Assembly: GCF_036711975.1 (NCBI RefSeq)
Contig: NC_091975.1
Location: forward strand, 2,482,501-2,546,500
Reading direction: 5' to 3'
DNA length: 64,000 bases
Source: Onthophagus taurus
Lineage: Eukaryota; Arthropoda; Insecta; Coleoptera; Scarabaeidae
The notes under the pieces are model-generated. The model ran no database searches. It was not told the origin of the DNA and saw only the letters and a program-made list of their open reading frames with translations. Below are positions 1 to 11,500 of this stretch, in pieces. Both the position numbers and the translations under genes were made by a program. The stretch's first letter is position 1. Every line of letters starts with the position of its first letter.

Positions 1-2573
1 TTATTACAGTAATAGTTTATTACATTTACATCAAACAGCATAAACAAAAAGAAGGAAAATATGTTATTTGTATGGGATTTATAAGAAATTTTCCCCTTTC
101 CACAGAATATACTGATATTCCAATAACAAAGTTTTCTTTCATTTCAATGTTCAGTGTTATTAAAATAATCTGTATACTAACAGATGTAAAAGGTAATAAC
201 AAGATTTGGAGCCATTCCTATCGATGTATTGGTTTATTTGATTCGATTGATATCACTGGAGTGAAATAGTTCCAAAAATTGTGTTCCTTTCCTTTCCATT
301 TATGTATGTATATGGTTTAACCATTACACAAAGTGGAAAAAGTTAAAATTAATAAACATTACCAACTAAATAACTATAAAACTACATTAATTTTATTTCC
401 GATCGTTTATAATAACTTGAATATAATTTTTTAAGTTAAAAAAAAGGATAATGAAAACACAAGTTAAAATGTAATACACATACAACTGTTTATTGAGACA
501 TTATAATAAATCAGTCCTCTCGAAGGGTCGTAAATATAACAATTCCAAATCCGAAGCCTCCTAGTTTTAGCTCCGAAGACATTAATTAAAAAATATATTA
601 TGGAAAGTAAGACCACCAACGGTATCAAAGTGTTCACTTCTCATTCATTAAAAATCTCCTTTCTGTTTGCTGTAGTTAATTGAATGTTATTAAGATGTTT
701 TCTTGCTCGTTTCTTAGTTATATAGTAGCATTACAGAATTTTTTTACTTTTTTGTTTGCGTTTTATTAAACTACATCACACTACGAAAATAATAATGTGT
801 CATCGTCAATTAAGAGGGGGTAAATATGATTTTTTTTATAATGTGGTTCTTATTATTATTCTTTTCTTTTTAAAAGGGAAGCAAAAAAAGCAAAACCGAT
901 ATATAATTATGTATATATAATAGTAATTACTGTCGCAAAACGGCGAAGAAAAAAGGGTTTATTAAAAATTAATTAAAAATTAACGCTACAAAAAAAATTA
1001 ATAGAACAGTACGGTAAAAGATTGCAGATGTGTCTTTTAGCTGTAAATTCGTATCGGAGCTATGTTCAGAGTTGTTATTAATTAATTTATGTTGAACTTA
1101 TTTCCGTTTAAAAAAACTTAATAGTGGAAGTACGTAAGTAACTCCTTAAAAATTACCGCTAAAATACATCACAATGCAAAATGCATTTTGCAGGAATAAA
1201 AAATATAATAATAATAATAATATACATCGTAATAATATAATAATTAAAATAAAAAAGTAGTACTAGTAGAAATTTTAGAAATTCACTTTTTAAACATTTT
1301 TTTATTCAACATAAAAATCGTTTAGGACCACCTAAAACGCTCAACATATGCCCCTAAACGCTTTCTATCTCAAATACATACAAAAGTAATAACTTACATT
1401 TTAATGTGATTTCGTGTTTTTAAAAAAATCCTTTTGTATGTATTAATTAGAAAAGAACTACTTGTTCGTACCACTTTTTTGTGTCTTAACAACAACCCCA
1501 CAATCTCAAGTCTCCCCATTTTTTTTTATTGGCACTGGTGACTTGAGCGGTGATGGCGTCGATCGATTTTTCTTTCTTTTCTATCTCCAAAAACGAAATA
1601 ATTAATAAAAAAAAAGATGTAGATTAGATTAGACAGACAAAAAATTACTAATAATTGTAAATAATAACATAAAGACTATAACGTTTGCAGGTTTTGCGCC
1701 CCCACGATGTCGTCTCCCAGAATAAGGGACGCAGATTCCCATTAATAATCAAAAAAATTATTAATTTTAGCATCATTAATAATAATAAATGATTTTTTTT
1801 TTAATTTAATAATTTTTGTCTCATTTCATATTAAAATTTCTCTGATAACAACAATCAAAACTTTTACACAAATTTAATTTTATCTTTTCATTTTTAAACA
1901 AATTACAAAAGATTTTAAAAACTTCCAAACAGGGGAAAACAGAAATTAAAAAGTAATTTCGATACACAAAAAATCCAACATGATTTCCAACATGTACGAC
2001 ACATACAAAGGTTTGTTCTACCATCATATAGTCATATACATATAAATATATATATATAGAAAATATACTAAAAAAAGAACCAAATCAACAATAATTGTTA
2101 TCATCGTTATTTAAAAAAACGCGACGAATTCGACGACGAGTGCAGAGTAGAAGAAATGGTTGATTAATTTTTTTTTGTTGGGGACACCATTCGGCCGATA
2201 AATAATTAATTAATTATCGATGCCGCCCAGACGCAGGGCCGCCACTGCACTTTTCTCCTTTTGTTTCCACGTTCTCTCACTCCCATTCACACTCAACATT
2301 CACACTTATTCGCGATTTTCAAAAAGAAACTTTCAATTTTCAAACTTTTCCAACATTTTTTTGTTCCGTTTTTTCTTTCAACTTCCTTTTCTTATAAATT
2401 CCGTATGAAAAAAATTCTTTTTCTTCTTGTTATTATTATAATAATTCATTTCGTATTTTCGTTCTTCATATATTATTTTTTTCTTTTTTCAATTTCAAAA
2501 TTCCGGTGCTCTCTCATCATCAGTCTATCTGTCCTGCACTCACGCGTCACACCATCACTACTATTATCCCTTT
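1..2573 (-). other. Probable Syncrip 3' UTR and downstream DNA
   Basis: This AT-rich stretch lies directly 3' of the Syncrip stop codon on the minus strand. No ORF here resembles a protein. Minus-strand AATAAA signals are seen as TTTATT at 489-494 and 16-21, so a long 3' UTR of about 2.1 kb or more is possible, which would suit an RNA-binding-protein gene. Homopolymer A/T runs and a short TA run near 2045-2060 are the only simple repeats. That the transcript extends this far is inference. Confidence 0.4.
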
Positions 2574-5500
2574 TTAGCTCCAAGACGAGTACGAGTCTTG
2601 GTACCATTGCTGTTCACCTCCGTTGACGCCCACCGCTGACCCCAACGGCTGCTGCGCTAAGGGCTGGTTGCCCCACGTGCTCTGGTATCTGCGCTTTGAC
2701 TCCCCCTGATTCTGGTGACCCCCGTCAAATTTTCGCTTACCTGCTAAATAAATTTTAAAATATTAATTTTTATAATAGATAATTTATCATTAATTAATTC
2801 AAGTTAATATTTGGATGACTCTAAACATTCTTACATACATTACCTTTAATATCCATTTTTACAAATTAAGTAAATTAATCGAAGATTTAAGAGATAAAGT
2901 TTTTTTAATAAAATTTTAAAAAAAACTGTTTTGAAAACTACCGCCCCTTCGTAAACAGAAACGAAAAACACCTTAAATCTTCGATACATTTTTCTACAAG
3001 AAAAATAATAATGAAATAAAGATAAATGATAAGTTGTTATAAACTCTACCTGCGATATCACAAGGAAAACAAGATCTATCCTAAAGTCAGTCGTTGTATT
3101 CAAAAGAACTAAGCAGTAGCTAACAAAACAGCTGGAAAAAAGTTAAGGAAATTGGATATAGGTTATTGTAAGGATTTGAAATAAAAAGGTTTGAATCAAG
3201 GACGGTAGAATTTAGAAGTACTGCTATATTCCTTGTAGTCGAGGAAATGATGAGTGCTTACGAACGGGCCTGAGATGTAGAGATTCTACCGTCCTTGGAT
3301 TTTAATAAAAAAAAAGTTAATATTTACCTGGTAAACTTCCCTTGGCGCGGGCCCCCCCACGAGCGGGCTGACGTGCTGCCCCACGCCCCCCGGCTGCTCC
3401 GGCCCGGCCCGCTCTGTTGGCCACCGCCGCCGCCCCACGGGCTGGGGGCCCACCGGCCCGGCCACGTGCCACCACCCCACGTCCACGGCCAACCTAATTT
3501 ACAAAAAAATCCAAATTATTATCACATTTATTAAAATAAATTATTAAACTAATATCAATAAAATAAAAAAAGTAGTAATCGTCCCCATTATTCTACAATA
3601 ATTAATTATAAAAAAATGAAAAGAAAATACATCGATCCTATTCTTCATAAAATAAAATTGTAAATTAATATTTATTAAACTAAAGGAACACGGTTCTAAA
3701 AAAATTCGAGGTGTTTCCCTTCCTTTCTACCTTTTCTCAAGGACGAGAGGAAATCATATTTACTGCAAAAATCAGAAAACAAACAAAACACGTTAATTAT
3801 CATGCAGTAAATAATAAAAGGTCGTGATTCTTTAACCCTTTAACATAACCCTATTTAACTCTACATTTTCATTCTATGTACATTATATTAAAGGGTTAAA
3901 AAGGTCAAAAAAGGATTTCATAAAAAGGGAGGCATTCCAAAAAAAAACTATAAAAACACAAAATTAATGGATTAATAATTATTAATAATTAGAAAAGTTA
4001 TACCTGCTTTTAGTTCCCGTATTTTTGTTATCTTTATATATTTTTTTTTAATTTTAGGATTAAGGAAGTTTGTAATCTGGAAATGGGGATCTTCTTCTTG
4101 AGTGATGATTTTTTGTGGTGATAATGTTCGGTAGAAAGGCTTTTTGACAAACCTGTGTTCCACTTTCGAAGTACACACTCGTTGTGCTCGCTTCCTCCAG
4201 TTCCTAAGTGTCAACATAATATTAAAATCAGCATGGCAACACTTAAGTACTGGCTTAACGTTTTACATTCAATAAAAAAAAATAAACAAATAAAGTTTTT
4301 TCATGAAAATGAACCGTCCAAAAATGTCAAACATAATGATCCTGTTTGTCAAAAAAGGGCAAAAAATTTGATAGATTTCTGCGGAAAAGCTCTATCTATA
4401 TAAAAGGGTTATCCAAATTATTCAAGAAAACAAATTAAGTAAAAATTGAAGAAAAAAAATTAATTAAAAATAACAACATATTATATAAGTATGAAAATAT
4501 TCAAATTATAAAAAAACGCAAAGCGTTAAGCGATAAGCAACAAAAGCAAAAAAGCGACTAACAAAAAAAGCGTAATAAAGCACACACTGAAGCAATTCAA
4601 AGAAAACAACAATAAAATAAAAAAAAGAGAACCAAAAAAGCTGCTCTCCGTGATGTATGATCATCATATAATTGAATATGATCCATTTCCTTGTTTGACG
4701 AAAACAACACAAAAAGTGTTAATTAAAAGTAATGATTAAAAAAAGTTAAAACAATAAAGATGAAATAATAAAAATATGTATAACAAAAAAAAACAAACCG
4801 TTGGCTTTTTGATGAAAAGTTTTGTGGAGTTACGACAAAATAACATTGATTAAAAAAAGAGTTGTTCAATAAAATAAAATCTCTAGAACAAAAATTTATA
4901 TAAAATTACAATAAACCTATAATATAATTATCAGAAGGAACAAACATATGCAATTAATAATTCTCTAATTCTTTATACGTTTGCAAAGACTCGGTGACGC
5001 AATCAGAATTGCGTCTGGATGTCTTTCTAATGCATCCCAAAACAATTTCAGAATTACTATCGCTTTCTGATACAAACAACCAGCTATTTTTAGTTCTAGG
5101 TCTAGTGTTAGTTCTAGTTTTAATTGTTATGTAGCGCTAGCTATTCGGGTTTAGCCGTCTAAGAGACAAACGACTAAACCCAAAAGATATTATCTTTATG
5201 GAGTTTGGCATTATAAAAGTCTCTTGCTTCCTCTCTAATCTCATAGTGCATTGCAGCATTATCGGCCTTTATTCTCAAAAGATATCTTTGTTTCAAAGTA
5301 ACAAATATTTCCATTCCAACTGAAAATTCCAAACTTTGAAAAATGGTTGTTATAACATAGAATATTACTCCAAAAATCATTAGACTTTAGTCGTTTTCCG
5401 CGCAAGATGGGTTAATTCTTTTATTCTTAAAGAACTTCTAAAAAAATTCTAAAAAATAGATACAATACATAAATCTTTAGTTCTTTCTGATAAATATTAT

Positions 5501-8500
5501 AGATCTTTTTTTAAAAAGTTGTCCAAAAAATAACTCTCTAGAGATATTTTTATTGAACACATACTTTAAAAATAAAACCGGCGAACAAAATTATTAAAAA
5601 AAAAAAAAAAAACATTATTGCTGCGTTTTTTTGTAAAGCAAAATGAGCAACAATGACGATGATTTAAGTAGTCATTTAAAAAACCATCTCAGTTTAAAAA
5701 ATGATTGTTAAAATGATATTTTTTCAGTAATAGACTGATGTTCTTTCAATATTAAAGCAATAATCAGTGTATTACTAAAATTTGTGTGTTGGTGTTTTAA
5801 AATTTAATCTCTCTCGATTTTTTGGTTAGTGAGGCAGGCGTGTGTGGCAAATAAAAACGGCGTCGCGGCAAACGATAGCCCCCCATAATAAACAAAGAAA
5901 CGGGTTTTTTAGCTTCCCGCTTTCTCGCTTAAAATTTTTTTTGGATAACCCTCCATTATCAATTTACTTATCGAAAAATTTTGTAATTTTGAGAGCAGCA
6001 GCAGCAGCAGTATATCAACATCATATCTGAGCCAGCGCTGCCACTAATTTTAAGATAAATTTTGCTGGCGTGTGACTCATCTCTTTCCCGGCGCTAGTTC
6101 TCTCATAAAAAATTATAGTTTTATTATTTTAATTTTTTTAGTTTGTGTTAATTCTATTCGAGACGTTTCTTTAATGATTTTTCTTTAATTTTGATAATAG
6201 CCTGATGGCTCAGATATGATGGGGATGATATATTTGAATGTGGCACTAAGTGTTCTCGTTTTTAGATATTTTCATTTATTTTGTTGAATATATTCAGGTT
6301 AATTATGTAGAGTAACCAAGACGACAAGCAATGTGAGAAAATAATAAGAAAAAAGGTGCAAATAAATGGAAAATGATTTCTTTTTTTTAATATCTAACGA
6401 TTAATAAATAAATAGCGTGTTAATCACATAACTAGAGGGTTAGTATGAAAAAAATGATTGTTAATTTCTTAATATTTAAATAAAAATGTTAATAAAAGGA
6501 AACGGACACTATGCCACAGTCAAACTACCGCACGCAAACAATTAACGAGACTAGAATTTAAAAAAATCTTTTTCACCCCCAAACGACAATGGGCCAATTG
6601 TTGACATAATTATTTTCTCGATTATGATTAAAAAAAGTGTGTATAATAAATGAAAAAAGAAAAAGAATTAATAATTAAGGTAATAATTAAAAAAGAATAG
6701 ATTAATTAATGATTATAGAAAAGGGGGGCCACCCACCGGCTGTGGCTGACGGCCTCGTCCTCGTGCTTGCGGCGGAGCAGGCGGATAATCGTAATAGTAA
6801 TCCTCGTAACGGTAATAGTCATCGTAATAGGGGTCACTGTAGCCGCCTCGATAATCCCCATAACCGTAATAGTCGTAATCATAATCTATAAAAACAACAA
6901 CAAAATACTTGTATTCCTTTTTTTACATCTCCCAAATTTTGCCAACAAGATTATTTAGAAACAATCCAATCAATAATGCAATAGCTATTTTCTCTGCTGT
7001 GTGCGTCTCGTATTTGGGTTTCGTTTGTGTGTATATGTGTACAAGCATGCCGGGAAAAGAGTCAAGTAACGATTCTCGCCAGAATCTAACTTTTCAAGAA
7101 AAACCATAATAATAAAAATCATTGAGTAATATTTTTTTGGTGATTAATTCTGCAATTTATTTTGTATTTTCCCCTCGTGTTAATTAAATTAATCAGATTT
7201 TAAAAACAAATCAAATTTACAGAGAGTCATATTTAAGTAATAAAATTCTAAACAAAAATGTTAGTCATATAATGTTGTATAAGGAGTAAAAGCGTCACTA
7301 GCCACAAAAAGATAGCTTTTACTCAGAATATAACAAGATCTTTTTCTTCAAACATCCCAAAACTAATTTATTATTAAATTATCATTACCAATAAAAAAAA
7401 GTTTGAAGAAAAAAATACAATACATATAATTTTTAACCTATTCCTTTTATATACATTATCAAAAAAACTAATATAAACAAAAAAATATATACAATAAAAT
7501 CTAATCCCACACCAAATAAAAAAAACAAACTTTAAATCAAAAAATCTAACCGCATTTGTACTTGTACAATTTGGTGTTACTTACCAAACTCCTGGCTGCA
7601 AAAAGCGATTGGAATAGACGAAAATGAATCAAAGGGATTGATTGGTGTGGGAAAAAAGAAGATTCAAGCAAGATTTAGAGGAAATAATTAGAAATCATGC
7701 AAAAGCTCAAACTAAGAATGATAAATTTTTTGAAGAAGAAAATGTTTTAATAAAGTGTTGGATTGGATTGGGTATTTTTTTTAGGTATGGAGCGCGTGCA
7801 GATTGTTTTTTACGATGCCCTTTTGCCTCGCGTGTGCCCCGGCTGAGATGCATGCCAAAAATTAAAAAAACAAATATGTCGCACAACATCCACACACCGT
7901 CATCCCAAACAGAAACTACATTCTTTTTCGCATTCATTCCAAAAACGCAATATTAGTCGTGGTAGTAGCAGTAGTAGTAGTACAATTCGTTCACAAAATG
8001 TTTGTCGTTCAAGACAGGAACCTTTCTCAACACCTGTAAGAAATCCTGCAACGTATTATTATTAATGAATATAAAGCTAGTTGATAAAAGTTAAATGTGT
8101 AAGATTATAATTGTTCCTTTATACAAATAAATCTGCTGACCTACAATGCTTTATGGTGTGAAAGAATTTGAAAATAATTTAATAAGGAAAAGTAGAAATT
8201 AGTTAAAATTGGTTATTAAATAAAAAGAAAAAAAACTTTGTTATTATTAGCGCACTCACATACAACAAACATTGTAGCAGTAGTTAGATAATAAACCATG
8301 GTAAATCAGAAAGAAATTTATTTAAAAAAATCTTTTAATATTTATTAAGTGAAAGGAAAAATATCAATCTGATTTAGCATCGGTATTAATTTTTTTGTAG
8401 TAGATTTAGCACAGTAGAATAGTTACTTGACTAAACAAGCAAACCAGACGGAAATGTCATCACCATCATAGGGGTAATAATAAATAGACGAAGGAAAAGA

Positions 8501-11500
8501 CGAAGACGACGAAACTTTCAATGAATCATCATCGCTTATTTTCGTCGTTTTCACACTATTGTATTTTGATATGGCATTTTTATCCGGCCGCCACACCTTT
8601 ATACTTACCATAATCCCCACGACCCATCGGCCCGCGTATTCCTGCGCTAGTCCTTGGGCCACCTTGTCCCGGCGGTCCTCGAATTGGCATCGCCCCTGGC
8701 ATCATCCTATTAAAAAAGAAAAAATATTTAATTAGAATTATATTATATTATATATATTATATTATAATTAGATATTTATTGAGTAAAAACAATCTTACCC
8801 GCCACGAACTTGCATCATTTGCATCATTCTCCTTTCTCTGGCACGCAAAATTTCTTCTTTTTTCTTTTTATCGGACGGAGGTTTTGCTAAAGACACTTCT
8901 ATATTTGAACCACCCATTTCTTTACCATCTAATTCTTCCATCGCCTACAACATAGAAAAAAAGATTTAAATAAGTTCATTTTTTTAAAATTTTGTTTCAC
9001 TTTACCTTAACGGCATTTTCACGATCCTCAAAATGAATAAACGCGTAATCCTTAATTTTCTTAACACGCTCAACTTTACCATACTGTTCGAAAGACTCCT
9101 TCAATTTTTCCTCAGAAATATCCTGAGTCAAATTGCGCACGTAAAGTACTTTAACCTTCGACATGGTCTGTTCGTCTGGTTCTTCCTGTGGGTCGGCCCA
9201 ATCGACTATGATGTCACAGCCCCAAACCTTAATCCTGCCGGTGCCCAATCGACGTTTTGCCAAAGAGGCAGCCTTATGAGACTCGTACTCCAAAAAACAA
9301 AAGCCGCGGTTCTTCTTTTTGTCATCCGGAGAACTGTATATGATCACCTCCATAAGACCAGCTGCGCACAGAATGATATTTTAGTTAAGCAAAATTAAGG
9401 TTTTTAATAAAAAAAATAATAAAGGGACTTTTATTGTTTTTTTTTAATAGGTTAACGGATGGGGCGACATGTTTCCCAAAAAAAATCCCGTGTTTCTTCT
9501 TCTTGTAACGATGATTGTATTGGAATGTTTTGTAAAATATTTAATTAATAAAAATAATTAAATAAAAGGATGTTAAAAAATTAAATGAAATAATTAAAAG
9601 GGTGTGTTTGGGAGGCTTGCCGCCCCCTCCGATGCTGTAGCGGCCCAGCCCTACCCATTGCTCAGGCGCAGACTAACGCATTCCAAGGATATTAAAAGAA
9701 ATATAGTGATGCGAAGTAATTTTTTTGTGGTTGTAATGTGTAATTTTGAATAATCAAAAAAAAATCCATTTTTTCTTTTAATCCTGTAATAAAATTTTAC
9801 AATTTCTTTTTAATTAAACACTGAAAACATCCTCCTTTTCCTGTTTGTTCCAAAACGACTAAGATAGGAAAGGAACAAATAGCACCAAAGAAGATTTCGC
9901 GCGAACCGCGACTTTTTCGGTTAAATTTTTCTCTCGCATCACCAATTAAGGGTTCTCAAAACTTACGTGCGTGTTTGGAAAACTCTTCGAAGAGATCGTC
10001 TCGATCCCGGTTCTTTGGAATATAGCCGACAAATAACCGGTGATTGTTATAAGATATGGTAACGCCAATCTTTTTGCCTTTCCGTATCTCATAATCATTC
10101 AGCTGCAAGAACAGTGGAAGGGTAGCCAATTTATGCCATGGGCAAGGGGCGGGGTGGTTGTTTGATTTTTTTTTTGAAGGGGGCGGTGGTTTCGAAGGTG
10201 AACGAGAGAAATAAAGATAGTAGAGAAGTATAAAAAAAAGGTTTTTTTTTAGGTGGTGAATCAGGATTATTTTGATGTTTGGTGTTTTTAGGGGGTTAGT
10301 GATGTTTTGGATGGGACTGAGCCCGGCAGCCGGCCGCCACTAGCTACACTTTTTTCTCGGTGCCACTTTACCTGTTAATTTACCGAACTCTTCCAGTATC
10401 TCCTCTTTGCCTTTAGACTTTGGTATGTTGCCCACAAAAAGCCGAAGATTCGGAACACTAATGTTTATTTTCAGAGTCTTGCCGGATTTGATTTCGTAAT
10501 TATCGAGCTGCGGGTCAAAGAACAAAAAAAAACATGCCAGAATTTTATTTGGTTTTTGCCACATTTTTGTAAAAAAAAAAAAAGAAATTTTTTCGTCAAA
10601 GTCTAGAATTTTTTATTATGTACTTTTAATTCAGACTTGACTTATTTTGTATTAATGTAAATATCGTAGAAATGACATATTTTTTAAAAATAGAACAAAA
10701 ATATATTATTTCTTTTCGAAATTTACCATAATAAAAAGAAAAATTAAAAAATTTGGTAAGTCAAAATAGTAATTTTTGCAAATAGTCTCTACCAAACGGG
10801 CATGCTTACTGCTAGATTTAGAAAACTAAAATCAACCGGTCCGCTATAAAAAATAAAATGAAAATAAAAAATAGTCCTGGATTTCTCAACGCCAAACCAA
10901 CCAACCAACACCTGCTACTTAAATATAATAACTAATTGGATAACAATACAGAATTTAATTGTACAAAAATTTAATTGCGCAGAATTTAGACCAGTTTTTT
11001 TTACGGCGCTACGTGTGTCCACAATTTTGCCCCCTTATTGCAAAGAGGAGACCTGTAAATAAAAGCTAAACGCAAAAACACAAGCTCAATACAATAAATT
11101 ATTGAGACCGCCGCCAATATACGAATAATAAACAAGAATTTAATTTTCTTTCGAAGCCAAACAAATTTTTCACCTTTCCAGCGCAAATTTTGATTCACCA
11201 ATTTGATACTTTTTAAGTTTCAGTCGCTACTCAATCAGGGCTCTTGTGTATAAATGTGAAGGACAAACTACTAGAGAGGGAAAGATCTTTTTGTTGTGTG
11301 TGTGTGCTCCGTGGTCAGAGCCGCTGCAACAAAATTTACCTTCAATTTGCCAGGCTATGACGACAGTTTCGCACACATAACTATAACATTAAATTAATAG
11401 AAGAAGAAAGATAAAGAAACAGAATATTGTTGCCAATTAACTTGTTTTAATCGACTCAATCATTTTAATAATTGATCAACGAATGTTAAAAATTATAAAT

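Noticed and set aside
2220..2626. 121-aa Phe/Ser-rich ORF on the plus strand
   Set aside because: T-rich DNA gives Phe/Leu/Ser runs; it overlaps the Syncrip last exon on the other strand and shows no family pattern.
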